Positions 9,841-19,008 of a stretch of 64,000 nucleotides of DNA are shown piece by piece. The translations under genes and the position numbers were made by a program. Source of the DNA: Pedobacter ginsenosidimutans (GTDB taxonomy: Bacteria; Bacteroidota; Bacteroidia; Sphingobacteriales; Sphingobacteriaceae); NCBI RefSeq assembly GCF_001442625.1, contig NZ_LMZQ01000003.1, positions 62,001-126,000 of the forward strand, written 5' to 3'. Numbering within the stretch: the stretch's first letter is position 1; each line of letters starts with the position of its first letter. The notes under the pieces are model-generated. The model worked only from the letters and a program-made list of their open reading frames with translations, searched no databases and was not told the origin of the DNA.

Positions 9841-9886
9841 AACCTGATGGAAACGAACATCCCGATTCTTCCATCGGGATAAAGTG
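9841..9886 (+). repeat. Short degenerate copy of repeat R
   Basis: AACCTGATGGAAACGAACAT, then a CCCGAT...ATCGGG hairpin and ATAAAGTG. This matches the start of the 92-base core seen at 62881 and 63255. Only the first third is recognisable. Confidence 0.5.
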
Positions 9887-10000
9887 TACAGCAGGACTGA
9901 AACCTCCGAAGAGAACAGGAACCAACGTTTTCAAAAAACAGGAGACTCGCCTAGACTTTAGAAACACCCCGCCTTGCAGGCACCTCCGATAAATCGGAGG

Positions 10001-10034
10001 AATAAAAAAAGGGATATGCAAATTGCACATCCCT
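10001..10034 (-). terminator. Intrinsic terminator downstream of ahcY
   Basis: On the minus strand, AGGGATGTGCAA pairs with TTGCATATCCCT (one G-T type mismatch), followed by seven T. It lies 44 bases after the ahcY stop codon. Confidence 0.8.
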
Positions 10035-10077
10035 CTTAAATCATATCGACTTCAGACGCTCGACTGAAGACCAAGGA

Positions 10078-11394
10078 CTAATACCTGTATGTATCTGCTT
10101 TGAACGGACCTTCTACCGGTACGCCGATATAATCAGCCTGGTGTTGATCCAAAACATCTAATTCTACACCGATTTTTTCTAAGTGTAAACGGGCAACTTT
10201 TTCATCTAAATGCTTAGGCAAAGTATAAACTTTGTTTTCGTAAGCTGCAGTATTGGTCCAAAGCTCTAATTGAGCTAAAGTTTGGTTGGTAAATGAGTTA
10301 CTCATTACAAAACTTGGGTGACCAGTTGCACAGCCTAAGTTAACCAAACGACCTTCGGCCAGGATGATTACATCTTTACCATCAATGGTGTATTTATCAA
10401 CCTGAGGTTTAATCTCCACTTTGGTATCGCCATAATTGCCATTTAACCAAGCCATATCAATTTCGTTATCGAAGTGACCGATGTTACAAACAATCGCTTT
10501 ATCTTTTAATGCTCTGAAGTGTTGTTCGCGAACGATATCACAGTTACCAGTAGTGGTTACCACGATATCAGCTTCTTTAATTGCAGTAGCTAATTTTTTA
10601 ACTTCATAACCTTCCATTGCAGCCTGTAAAGCACAGATCGGGTCAATTTCGGTAACAATAACACGTACACCTTGCGAGCTTAACGATTCTGCAGAACCTT
10701 TACCCACATCGCCATAACCACAAACAACAGCCACTTTACCTGCCATCATTACATCGGTAGCACGACGGATCGCATCAACCAATGACTCACGACATCCGTA
10801 TTTGTTATCGAATTTAGATTTGGTAACCGAATCGTTAACGTTAATTGCAGGTAAGTGCAATGTTCCGTTTTTCATTCTTTCGTACAAACGGTGAACACCA
10901 GTTGTAGTTTCTTCTGATAAACCTTTAATCGCCGTAATTAGCTCAGGATATTTATCAAAAACCATATTGGTTAAATCGCCACCATCATCCAAAATCATGT
11001 TTAATGGTTGTTGTTCCGGACCGAAGTGTAAAGTTTGCTCAATACACCAATCGAATTCTTCTTCGTTTAAGCCTTTCCAGGCATAAACCTGAATACCAGC
11101 AGCAGCAATTGCAGCCGCAGCGTGATCTTGTGTAGAAAAAATATTGCAAGATGACCAGGTAACTTCAGCACCCAGTGCAGTTAATGTTTCGATTAATACA
11201 GCCGTTTGGATGGTCATGTGCAGACAACCTGCAATGCGCGCACCTTTTAATGGTTGTGTTGGACCGAATTCTTTACGTAAACTCATTAAACCTGGCATTT
11301 CTGCTTCGGCTAATTCGATTTCTTTACGGCCCCATTCTGCCAGTGAAATGTCCTTAACTTTGTAAGGGATATAAGAAGTCTCTACTGATGACAT
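10078..11394 (-). CDS. ahcY: Adenosylhomocysteinase
   Basis: 438 residues. The enzyme hydrolyses S-adenosylhomocysteine to homocysteine and adenosine with tightly bound NAD, recycling the product of methyltransferases. The start is ATG 11394 ([20 protein letters not shown]), nine codons inside the longest frame and 18-25 bases from a -7 promoter box. The Rossmann stretch [20 protein letters not shown] is near residue 220, and the C-terminal end [10 protein letters not shown] is the family signature. Single-gene unit with its own terminator. Confidence 0.98.
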   Translation of the reverse strand: MSSVETSYIPYKVKDISLAEWGRKEIELAEAEMPGLMSLRKEFGPTQPLKGARIAGCLHMTIQTAVLIETLTALGAEVTWSSCNIFSTQDHAAAAIAAAGIQVYAWKGLNEEEFDWCIEQTLHFGPEQQPLNMILDDGGDLTNMVFDKYPELITAIKGLSEETTTGVHRLYERMKNGTLHLPAINVNDSVTKSKFDNKYGCRESLVDAIRRATDVMMAGKVAVVCGYGDVGKGSAESLSSQGVRVIVTEIDPICALQAAMEGYEVKKLATAIKEADIVVTTTGNCDIVREQHFRALKDKAIVCNIGHFDNEIDMAWLNGNYGDTKVEIKPQVDKYTIDGKDVIILAEGRLVNLGCATGHPSFVMSNSFTNQTLAQLELWTNTAAYENKVYTLPKHLDEKVARLHLEKIGVELDVLDQHQADYIGVPVEGPFKADTYRY

Positions 11395-11418
11395 AATTAT
11401 TTGTTTTAAAATGAAATG

Positions 11419-11426
11419 CAAAGTTA
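11419..11426 (-). promoter_or_regulatory. Putative -7 promoter element of ahcY
   Basis: TAACTTTG on the minus strand. A TTG lies about 20 bases upstream, close to the expected -33 position of Bacteroidota promoters. Confidence 0.6.
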
Positions 11427-11663
11427 CGGCATAGCTTTGTCAAACCCAAATAATTAAAAGTACAAGGTGGTTTGCGGATTGTAAAATAGTGGCCAGATTT
11501 TCACACTTAAATTTCTATACTTCATAGGCTCGAGCAAGAATGCATAGAAGAATACAAATAAAATTTAAAAAGTTTTCAAAGCGATAAATTCGATTGAATA
11601 GATTCAGTGAGATAATGATTTTGAGGCAGATTGAATTTATAAAACCCAAATTGCTTTATTAAT

Positions 11664-12473
11664 TTATCCAAGTTCATGTAAATATTCTTCAGGAAAATTT
11701 TTACTTATATCCCTGTAAACCTCTCGATATTCCCCATCTGTAATAGTATGTGAGATTTTGCATGCAAAGGATACTGATGATCCTGACTTAAATATGACCA
11801 TCCTTTGAGTAGTCATTAATCCAAGACTTGTAACAAAAATATTCCATGTTGTTATTCCTTCTTGCAATATCAAATTTCGATTTTCTAATTTCGACATTTG
11901 TGGTGCTAACACTGCTAATTCTATCATTAAATTATATGATAGAGAAAGAATATCTGGGTTTAGCCCTCTCTCTTTATCTCTATTAAAATCTGAGTTCCTA
12001 AAGATTCTGGCCTGCAATTCTCTTATTGGATACTTACCTTGGTTGATTACAGCCAGCGTAATGCCATTTGGATTCAAATTCTGCACCAACTGAATAACGA
12101 CATAACTATCACCTCCAGTGATGTTACCAACTATATCTTTTGAAGCTTGATCCAAGTGTTCAGTTATATCTTCATTCCTTTTTGTTAACCTTTCTAACTT
12201 CTGTAGTTGCAAAATAGTATTATCAAGTATGCTATTTGTTTTTATGGAAGACTTCCAGTTTTGCACTAGGGTTGCAAAGGCAACCATGAAGGCCCCAAGC
12301 AACGTAAAAGGGTTAAAGCTCAATTCCTGTATCCCATTATCGTAAGGCATCTTAATTTTAAACGGGGGAAATATTGAACCAAGTGCAGCTATAAAAGCGC
12401 CAAAGAAGATGATATGGATCGGCTTTAATTGCTTAATAATATCAGAGAAAAAAGAACTTATTTTTTTTGGCAT
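11664..12473 (-). CDS. Hypothetical membrane protein
   Basis: 269 residues. Two membrane segments lie near residues 17-35 (IIFFGAFIAALGSIF) and 55-72 (FTLLGAFMVAFATLV), then a predicted coiled stretch (DNTILQLQKLERLTKRNEDI) and a soluble cytoplasmic domain of about 150 residues. No family recognised. The sequence is A+T rich and the gene stands alone, flanked by 240 and 360 bases without genes, which fits an accessory gene. Confidence 0.7.
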   Translation of the reverse strand: MPKKISSFFSDIIKQLKPIHIIFFGAFIAALGSIFPPFKIKMPYDNGIQELSFNPFTLLGAFMVAFATLVQNWKSSIKTNSILDNTILQLQKLERLTKRNEDITEHLDQASKDIVGNITGGDSYVVIQLVQNLNPNGITLAVINQGKYPIRELQARIFRNSDFNRDKERGLNPDILSLSYNLMIELAVLAPQMSKLENRNLILQEGITTWNIFVTSLGLMTTQRMVIFKSGSSVSFACKISHTITDGEYREVYRDISKNFPEEYLHELG

Positions 12474-12834
12474 GAGTATTAAATAAACTTAAGCCACTTA
12501 TCGGTATGGCTTACTAATATTGAATTGTTAAGGGGATGGTAAGAGCCATTGTCAGCAAATTTTAGGTTATTTTCTCCAGCATGGTATTTTACAACTTTTA
12601 CCTATATTGCAAATATGTAGATATTTGATTCAAATCCCTACATAATTTTAATTTTATAGCTTTAAGATTCTGATCTTACTGTCTAATGTCGAGAGCTCTC
12701 TCAGTTGGTAAAATTACAACTGGACTTTTAGCTTCAGCCAAGAATTCGTCCAACGATTCTCTGCAGACCACTATAGATGCAAAACCACTTAAAGATTGAT
12801 AAATATTTATTATTAGTTGGATAAAATGTAATTT
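12474..12834. other. Intergenic region without a recognised gene
   Basis: Contains only short frames. A 38-codon plus-strand frame beginning ATG TCG AGA near 12687 was considered, but it has no family resemblance. The right part passes into a repeat R copy. Confidence 0.4.
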
Positions 12835-12945
12835 GAAAAGCAAAACCAGCAGTGCTTAGGTTTGGCTTGGTTCTGCCATACACTATAGCTCCGATAGAAT
12901 CCCGATGTAAAATCGGGACGGAGGCTGCCGTTCCCGTCAGGTTTA
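12835..12945 (-). repeat. Degenerate copy of repeat R
   Basis: On the minus strand it begins TAAACCTGACGGGAACGG, has a TCCCGAT...ATCGGGA hairpin, then GTATGGCAGA and ends near TGCTTTTC. These landmarks occur in the same order and spacing as in the two good copies at 62881 and 63255. Confidence 0.55.
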
Positions 12946-13050
12946 GAAAACACAAAACTGTGCTCCGTTTGTAAAGCCATGAACAACCTGAAATAAAACT
13001 TTGATTTACAGCTAATTATTTCTTAAATTGTTATAACCAAATTAAGTTTT

Positions 13051-13479
13051 ATGAAAAGCGTAAAACACTTGTTAGATACCAAACAGGTACGAATTATCTC
13101 GGTATCAGAAAATATTTCTGTTTTAGATGCCTTAAAAGTAATGACAGAAAAGAACATCAGCGCGGTACTAGTCATGGAGAACGATCGACTACATGGCATT
13201 TTTACGGAACGCGATTATGCCAGGAAAATCATCCTTCAAGGCAAATCATCAAAAGATACCCTGATTAAAGAAGCAATGACGAGCAGTCCGATCACCATTA
13301 ATTTAAGCGACAGTATCGATTATTGCATGGAGCTAATGACCGACAAGCACATCCGTCATTTACCAGTTGTAGAAAACGACGAAGTAAAAGGAATGGTTTC
13401 AATCGGTGATGTGGTAAAGTTTATCATTGCAGATCAAAAACAGACCATTTCTCAATTGGAAAGCTATATTAGTGGTTAA
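13051..13479 (+). CDS. CBS-pair domain protein
   Basis: 142 residues made of two CBS motifs and no other domain. The first half ends LHGIFTERDYARKIILQG and the second ends VKGMVSIGDVVKFII, the two landmarks of a CBS pair. Such stand-alone pairs usually bind adenosine nucleotides and act as sensors for a partner. No partner is adjacent, since the neighbours are convergent or unrelated, so its target is unknown. Confidence 0.92.
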   Translation: MKSVKHLLDTKQVRIISVSENISVLDALKVMTEKNISAVLVMENDRLHGIFTERDYARKIILQGKSSKDTLIKEAMTSSPITINLSDSIDYCMELMTDKHIRHLPVVENDEVKGMVSIGDVVKFIIADQKQTISQLESYISG

Positions 13480-13527
13480 TACTGAGTTGGATTATGTTGG
13501 TTGGTGAGACACCAACCAACAGATGGC

Positions 13528-13917
13528 CTAGGCTTTCACCGCTACTTTATCTTCAGTTTTACCTGATTGGTGCATTTCGAGTTTTCCATTGTATTGTGCA
13601 CCCAGTTCAATTTCAATGGCCTCTGTTTTAATGTCGCCATTAACCCTGCCTGTCTTTTTTATTTCCAGGTTTTGGGCTTTTACATTTCCGTTAACGGTTC
13701 CATAAATAATGGCTGAGCCTGTTTGAATGTCACCTTTAATCATTCCTTTTTCACCTAAAACAACACCGCCTTCAACATTTACATTACCAATTACAGTTCC
13801 ATCGATCCTCACTACTGCTTTCCCTTTTAGCTCTCCGGTAATGGTAAATCCGAGGCCAATTAGGGTAGAAATTTCTTGTTGATTTAAGTCTTTAATCTGA
13901 TTGTTTTTCTTGAACAT
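13528..13917 (-). CDS. Bactofilin
   Basis: 129 residues. The central part (about 20-110) is the bactofilin beta-helix, visible as repeated short units such as GTVIGNVNVEGGVVLG, GMIKGDIQTG and GTVNGNVKAQNL. Bactofilins polymerise without nucleotide into membrane-associated filaments that position cell-wall enzymes. The start codon lies five bases after the stop of the M23 peptidase gene, so the two are one operon. That pairing is seen in many bacteria and suggests local control of peptidoglycan cutting. Confidence 0.95.
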   Translation of the reverse strand: MFKKNNQIKDLNQQEISTLIGLGFTITGELKGKAVVRIDGTVIGNVNVEGGVVLGEKGMIKGDIQTGSAIIYGTVNGNVKAQNLEIKKTGRVNGDIKTEAIEIELGAQYNGKLEMHQSGKTEDKVAVKA

Positions 13918-13922
13918 GTTTC

Positions 13923-14759
13923 TTATAAGGTTAAAAAGGATCTTGGATTTATAACTTTACCATTTTTATGCACTTCATAATGTAAATGAGGCCCTGTTGA
14001 TCGACCGGTTGAGCCCGCTTTGCCAATGTCGTTGCCAGCAATAACATCCTCATCTACCTTTACCAAAATTTTAGAAAGATGACCGTAGTAGGTCTCAAAG
14101 CCATTACCGTGTTTAATCACAATACAATTGCCATAACCACCACGCCTTCCTGCAAAAACTACTTTACCATTTGCTGTACATTTAACAACATCGCCATAAT
14201 TAGCCCTGATATCAAGTCCCTTATGAGTCTCCACATTTTCACCACTGAAAGGATTTTCGCGATGCCCATACCCGGATGTAATTGTACCTAAATGTGGGTA
14301 ACCCATTGGCGTATAGGCAACGTTATAGGCAATTTTACTCAGGTAGTTGTCGTAAAATTCGCCGATTTCTTCAGCCGATAAAATATCATCGCTTTGCTCC
14401 CCGCCTTCGTTACCAGTTAAAATCGGTTTTAGTCCTCTTGCTTTTAGGTATTTATTGATGGTGAGTAGTTTTTTATCAATTGATTGGTAATGCTTTTTCA
14501 GGGAAGAAGTATCGATTACAGATAGTTTGTCTTTACTTTTTAAAAGTGCAAGTTCGAGTTTGCTCTTGGCTAATTCTACACTCGAATTACTGCGGATCAG
14601 GTAAAATATACTGGATATCAGTATTAAGAATAATCCTAAAATGCCTAAAATATACTTTTTCCAATGTACAATGTATCCTGTTGGAACTTGAATGGGCTTG
14701 CTTGAACTTTGATTTTTATTTACAAAAATTACGGTTGTTTTGCTCCGTTTTCTGTTCAT
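13923..14759 (-). CDS. M23 family metallopeptidase (membrane-anchored)
   Basis: 278 residues. A cytoplasmic basic head is followed by one membrane segment near residues 33-50 (ILGILGLFLILISSIFYLI), a coiled linker, and a C-terminal LytM/M23 domain. Zinc-site motifs are visible: HKGLDIRANYG (HxxxD, near 180) and HLHYEV (HxH, near 258), with GYGNCIVIKHGNGFETYYGHL between. The enzyme should cut peptidoglycan cross-links in the periplasm. Operon leader for bactofilin, with a well-formed promoter at 14791-14820. Confidence 0.95.
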   Translation of the reverse strand: MNRKRSKTTVIFVNKNQSSSKPIQVPTGYIVHWKKYILGILGLFLILISSIFYLIRSNSSVELAKSKLELALLKSKDKLSVIDTSSLKKHYQSIDKKLLTINKYLKARGLKPILTGNEGGEQSDDILSAEEIGEFYDNYLSKIAYNVAYTPMGYPHLGTITSGYGHRENPFSGENVETHKGLDIRANYGDVVKCTANGKVVFAGRRGGYGNCIVIKHGNGFETYYGHLSKILVKVDEDVIAGNDIGKAGSTGRSTGPHLHYEVHKNGKVINPRSFLTL

Positions 14760-14790
14760 TTTTACTCCGATTTTTTGTTTGGGACTAAAA

Positions 14791-14820
14791 CAAATATATG
14801 ATTAACAACCACATAGTCAA
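14791..14820 (-). promoter_or_regulatory. Promoter of the M23-bactofilin operon
   Basis: Minus-strand TATATTTG at 14791-14798 with TTG (as TTGAC) at 14818-14820, spaced exactly 19 bases, the textbook Bacteroidota TTG-N19-TAnnTTTG arrangement. It sits 31 bases before the M23 start codon. Confidence 0.75.
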
Positions 14821-15012
14821 AAACTAAGCTCAGATTTAACACTTACAGGAATAAAAATCACAATGCATTAACATCGAATTAACCTATACTTCATTGCTCA
14901 TGCTAGTTAAAAGACAGATGTGTAACATTTAAGTGGCTTACATTGTACAGCCATATAACCGTTCGGTACAACGAATACTATTAAAAACTATATTCGCATA
15001 CAAAATATTTAA

Positions 15013-15765
15013 ATGAAAGCGTTTATTTATCCATCAGTAGCACTTGTGCTAAACTTTATTTTATTTCAAAGTTTCCCCATGGCTGGTGAGGGTGCAAGTT
15101 TAGGGGCACTATTAACAATCCCAATCATCGGTGTTATCTCACTCTTATTTGCACTTATCCATTACATACTGGCAAGGAAAAAGATTAAAACAAAATATTT
15201 TCAACCTCTTGGGATAACTGTAATGGTTTTGATCAGTTATTTTTTATTTATTGCTGATGAAGGCAATACCCCAATTGATATTGTTGGTAGGATGTTTAAA
15301 ACAGCAAGAAATTACAACAACATTAAGCTGACGGATTTCTACCTGGATGACATTCCAACCAATGCAGAAAAGATATTAGCAGCAAAGAAAAAGTTTAAAG
15401 ATCAGATTCCTGATACAGCATATACCATTAATGTTTTTAAACATAACGATTATAAAACAATAGAAACCTTCGGCATTTTTTATCAAAACGGGAAACCAAT
15501 AGCTGTAAATGAGAATGTTAAAATCAGGCAAATAAACAGAACGGCAATTATGCTAACAAGGATTGCAGGAAAGGATAGTTTAAGTTTTGTTCTATCGCCA
15601 TTGGCAATAAAACTAGGCGAAAGCAGAATAAGTGGCTTCCCAGAAGAAAACTCTAAAAGAAAGCCAGAAGAATCGTTAAGACAGGCTGACATTAACCCCG
15701 TTAGTAAAAGAACAACCTTAGACCGACAATTCTTCGCTTACAAAGTTTTTTATTGGTTGCTTTAA
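15013..15765 (+). CDS. Hypothetical membrane protein
   Basis: 250 residues. Three hydrophobic segments fill the first 80 residues (SVALVLNFILFQ, LLTIPIIGVISLLFALI, LGITVMVLISYFLFI). The remaining 170 residues are polar, probably extracytoplasmic, with TDFYLDDIPTNAEKILAAKK. No family recognised. The gene is convergent to the pair at 15787-17644 with a 21-base gap. Confidence 0.7.
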   Translation: MKAFIYPSVALVLNFILFQSFPMAGEGASLGALLTIPIIGVISLLFALIHYILARKKIKTKYFQPLGITVMVLISYFLFIADEGNTPIDIVGRMFKTARNYNNIKLTDFYLDDIPTNAEKILAAKKKFKDQIPDTAYTINVFKHNDYKTIETFGIFYQNGKPIAVNENVKIRQINRTAIMLTRIAGKDSLSFVLSPLAIKLGESRISGFPEENSKRKPEESLRQADINPVSKRTTLDRQFFAYKVFYWLL

Positions 15766-15786
15766 CTTTCTCTGCGCTAACCCCAG

Positions 15787-16194
15787 CTAAAATGAGAGTA
15801 AAATATTTTCTTTAAGCCTTCTGTCAAGTTCTGCATCCTGATAAAAAGCTGAAACCTGTTTAGCAAGATTCGGTATATACCAACCACTATCCCAATCAAA
15901 TGGAGCAGGTTCATTTGAAGCATTGTATGTGATTTTTGCTATGTTCTCTGCTAACAATAAGTAAACTTCATACTCCTTATTCCTGTTTTCTAAATTCAAT
16001 TCTCTGATTTTTGAAAACTGATTATGTGCCTCTTTCCATCTAAGTTTATCATCAATAATTTCATAAAGCGTTAATACTTCAGCTGGTATAAAGATTAAAC
16101 ACTTATCGAATAGAGATAAGATATTCTTACCCCACATAGGTCGAAAATCATTTGGTATTTTTTCAAATACGACTTTACTCGCTCCTATATCCAT
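15787..16194 (-). CDS. Hypothetical protein
   Basis: 135 residues, soluble, with many aromatic and acidic residues (FDWDSGWYIPNLAKQVSAFY). The start ATG 16194 lies one base after the stop of the M28 peptidase gene, which fits translational coupling. The longer frame from TTG 16221 would overlap that gene and looks wrong. No family recognised. Being in an operon with an exported peptidase, it may be a cytoplasmic accessory, but nothing shows this directly. Confidence 0.65.
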   Translation of the reverse strand: MDIGASKVVFEKIPNDFRPMWGKNILSLFDKCLIFIPAEVLTLYEIIDDKLRWKEAHNQFSKIRELNLENRNKEYEVYLLLAENIAKITYNASNEPAPFDWDSGWYIPNLAKQVSAFYQDAELDRRLKENILLSF

Positions 16195-16195
16195 A

Positions 16196-17644
16196 TTACT
16201 TCCACCTCCACTCGCCGGCAATACTCAAAGGCTCCTTTAGGTTCTGCGATTCTAAGAAGGCCCTTAGTTCTTCTTCTCCCTGAACACCAACAGGAATTTT
16301 CGGTGTATTGGCTAAAGCGTAAGTTAACATGGCGCTGTAACGTACTGTATTTTTAAGTTCCTGCTCATCAACCAGTTTAAAACTATCGCCATCTGAATGA
16401 TAAAATGGACCAGAATTGTTAGGCAGTTTACCACCAAAACCACCGCCTGTAGGAATACCTTCTAACATAAAAGGTTGATGATCGCTATGCAAACCTGCAC
16501 CAGCATTAAACAGATTTTTAAAACCAGTATCAATTTTTACAATATCAGCTCCCCAGGCCGTAAACAGATCTTTCATTTCCGCTCTTGAGGTAGAAAAACC
16601 CTTCGGATCGTTCGTCATGTCGTAGTTTAACATAAACTTCACCTGGTTTAAGGTTTTGTCTTTCTTAGCCTGATCGATGTATGCTTTAGAACCCAACAAA
16701 CCTTGCTCCTCGCCCATAAACAGTACAAATTCTACAGTACGTTTGGTTTTTAAATTCAGCTTTTTAAAAGTACGTGCCATATCCATAATAGCAAAAGAAC
16801 CAATTCCATTGTCTATCGCTCCGGTTGCTAAATCCCAGCTATCTAAATGTCCACCCACTACAATTTTATCTTTAGGCAACCCGGTCCCTTTAAAAGTAGC
16901 AATTACATTTTTCGCCTTAATCATACCCGAGAAATTAGTCATAGCGATGTGCGCTACCTGTGGCTGTGATTTAATTTTTTCTTTTAAAGCTATACCGTCT
17001 TCTAAACCAATACAAATAGCGGGAATGGAGATCAACTTACCTGTTACCGAAGCTGTCCCGGTTAAAAGTACACCATCTTTTACGGTATTGATAATAATCA
17101 CTCCAATTGCTCCATATTTTGTGGCAATGGCCGTCTTTTCTGAGCGGTGTAATGACTTTGTTCCAGCTGGAGAGCCTGGCAATACGCCTAGGTAAATTAA
17201 AGCAATTTTACCTTTAAATTTCTCCGGATTGGCCTGATAATCTGCCTCCAATCCATTACCTGCATCTACTATCTCACCAGTAATGTCTGCACTAACAGGC
17301 GAATGCGCTAAGGTAACAGCCTTCATTTTTGTCAAACTGTTTTTATCGGTCCCAATTTCTACACTGATTGTTTTTCTTGCCCAGCTTTCTACTTCGAAAG
17401 GTTGAAACTTCACTTCACAACCATAAGATTTCAATAAATCGAAGGCATATTGCTCTGCTTTTGCGCCGTTCGTAGAGCCTGTTAAACGATGACCAATGGT
17501 TTCAGTTTCATATTTAAGTGTTTGATAAGCTTTTGAATTCTGCTGTACATCGGTATTGATCTTGGCAAAAACATCACCGAATTTATCCTGGGCATTTACA
17601 AATAAAGTGGTACAAAGAAGCGCTGCAGAGAAAAGATATTTCAT
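16196..17644 (-). CDS. Exported M28 family metallopeptidase with PA domain
   Basis: 482 residues with a signal peptide (MKYLFSAALLCTTLFVNAQ). A protease-associated domain spans about 120-245 and the M28 zinc peptidase domain follows. Metal ligands appear in order: VVGGHLDSWD (His, Asp), GAIDNGIGS (bridging Asp), LFMGEEQGLLGS (catalytic and metal Glu), MLNYDMTND (Asp) and SDHQPF (His). The enzyme should remove N-terminal residues from peptides in the periplasm or outside the cell. First gene of a two-gene unit with the protein at 15787. Confidence 0.93.
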   Translation of the reverse strand: MKYLFSAALLCTTLFVNAQDKFGDVFAKINTDVQQNSKAYQTLKYETETIGHRLTGSTNGAKAEQYAFDLLKSYGCEVKFQPFEVESWARKTISVEIGTDKNSLTKMKAVTLAHSPVSADITGEIVDAGNGLEADYQANPEKFKGKIALIYLGVLPGSPAGTKSLHRSEKTAIATKYGAIGVIIINTVKDGVLLTGTASVTGKLISIPAICIGLEDGIALKEKIKSQPQVAHIAMTNFSGMIKAKNVIATFKGTGLPKDKIVVGGHLDSWDLATGAIDNGIGSFAIMDMARTFKKLNLKTKRTVEFVLFMGEEQGLLGSKAYIDQAKKDKTLNQVKFMLNYDMTNDPKGFSTSRAEMKDLFTAWGADIVKIDTGFKNLFNAGAGLHSDHQPFMLEGIPTGGGFGGKLPNNSGPFYHSDGDSFKLVDEQELKNTVRYSAMLTYALANTPKIPVGVQGEEELRAFLESQNLKEPLSIAGEWRWK

Positions 17645-17748
17645 TAGGAATAATAGTTTAGCTGCTGAAAGTACAAATTTTAGCCAGAGATTACTAGCTG
17701 TAACGTATATTTTGCTTTAGATAATGGCTTTTTCCATGGAAATGGTCG

Positions 17749-17950
17749 TCATTGCGAGGCACGAAGCTAACCGGACGAAGTGAGCTCATGAATACCTTTA
17801 AAAACAACTGCAAAAATGAATAATCTTAATTCACACGCTATTAGCGATCGTTGTAAGATTGCTTTGTCGGCTGAAAAAGCCTTCTCGCAATCACGAATCT
17901 TCTCGGCTTATCGCAATAAAAAAGATTCTTCGATGTGCTCAGAATGATAA
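17749..17950. repeat. Dispersed GTCATTGCGAGG-type inverted repeat
   Basis: Begins GTCATTGCGAGGCACGAAGC and later has GCTTTGTCGGCTGAAAAAGC then CTTCTCGCAATCACG, giving two facing arms around a variable middle. This type of element is scattered in many Bacteroidota genomes. It fills the 308-base gap after the TerC gene, and no gene is present in it. Confidence 0.6.
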
Positions 17951-17952
17951 AA

Positions 17953-19008
17953 CTATGGCTTTACATGCACTTTTTTCTTAGGAAACACCAGCGAAGCCAC
18001 AATACTGATCACCAGGATACTCAAAATCACGATCAAAGAATGCTCTGTAGTGAAACCCCATTTCTCCAGATAAGTATGCCCTAACATTTTTATCCCGATA
18101 AATGCCAATAATACGGCTAATCCGGTTTTTAAATAGTGGAATTTATGGATGATATTCACCAACAGGAAGAACATGGAACGCAAACCCATGATGGCAAAAA
18201 TATTAGAGAAAAATACAATGTAAGGATCTTTTGTTACCGCAAAAATAGCCGGAATAGAATCTACAGCGAATAAAAGATCGGTAAACTCAACAATCAGCAG
18301 CACCAAAAATAAAGGTGTTACCAGTGTTTTATGGTTAATTTTTACGAAGAATTTTTTGCCCTCATACTTTGGGTGAATAGAAAATATTTTCGAAGCCCAT
18401 TTTACTACAGGGTGGTTTTCCGGATCAATCTTATCATCTTCATCTTTGCTGAAGAACATTTTTACACCGGTAAAAACAAGGAAAGCGCCAAACAAATAGA
18501 GGATCCAGGCAAATTTTGCAATTAATGCTGCACCAACAAAAATGAAGATGAAACGCATGATAATGGCACCTAAAATACCCCAGAACAATACACGGTGATA
18601 ATATTTTTCTTCAACGGCGAAAGCAGAGAAAACGAGTACGATCACAAAGATATTATCTACCGAAAGTGCATACTCAATTACATAACCGGTCAAAAATTCT
18701 AAGCCGAGGTTTTGTCTATAAATCGCTAAACTTCCTTCAAAATCATTGGGGATTAATTTAATGTGGTGCTGGTGTCGCGTTACAATTTCTTGCAGGTGTG
18801 CAAAATCCTTTATTCCATGGAGCTGGTGCCCTTCAGTTAACAGAATAAAGTAAAAACCGATAGCCAAAGCCACCATAATCAAACTCATTACTCCAGCCTG
18901 TTTTAAGCTCACCACATGCTCTTTCCGGCTAAATAGACCAAGGTCTAAAGCAAGAATCAACGCAATAAAAAGAAGAAAACCTAAGCTAAAAAGTAATTCG
19001 TTACCCAT
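17953..19008 (-). CDS. TerC family integral membrane protein
   Basis: 351 residues and about eight membrane segments. The family core is visible in VIEYALSVDNIFVIVLVF (near 110, acidic residues in the membrane) and IVEFTDLLFAVDSIPAIFAVT (near 230). TerC/Alx proteins take part in metal (often manganese) export or tolerance of metal and tellurite. The start codon overlaps the stop of the polyprenyl synthase gene as TAATG, so the two are translationally coupled. Confidence 0.92.
   Translation of the reverse strand: MGNELLFSLGFLLFIALILALDLGLFSRKEHVVSLKQAGVMSLIMVALAIGFYFILLTEGHQLHGIKDFAHLQEIVTRHQHHIKLIPNDFEGSLAIYRQNLGLEFLTGYVIEYALSVDNIFVIVLVFSAFAVEEKYYHRVLFWGILGAIIMRFIFIFVGAALIAKFAWILYLFGAFLVFTGVKMFFSKDEDDKIDPENHPVVKWASKIFSIHPKYEGKKFFVKINHKTLVTPLFLVLLIVEFTDLLFAVDSIPAIFAVTKDPYIVFFSNIFAIMGLRSMFFLLVNIIHKFHYLKTGLAVLLAFIGIKMLGHTYLEKWGFTTEHSLIVILSILVISIVASLVFPKKKVHVKP

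Noticed and set aside
9806-10030. 74-codon minus-strand frame
   Set aside because: It lies across a repeat R piece and the ahcY terminator, with no protein family likeness.
12734-12955. 73-codon minus-strand frame
   Set aside because: It is repeat R read as protein. The frame is not kept in the other copies.
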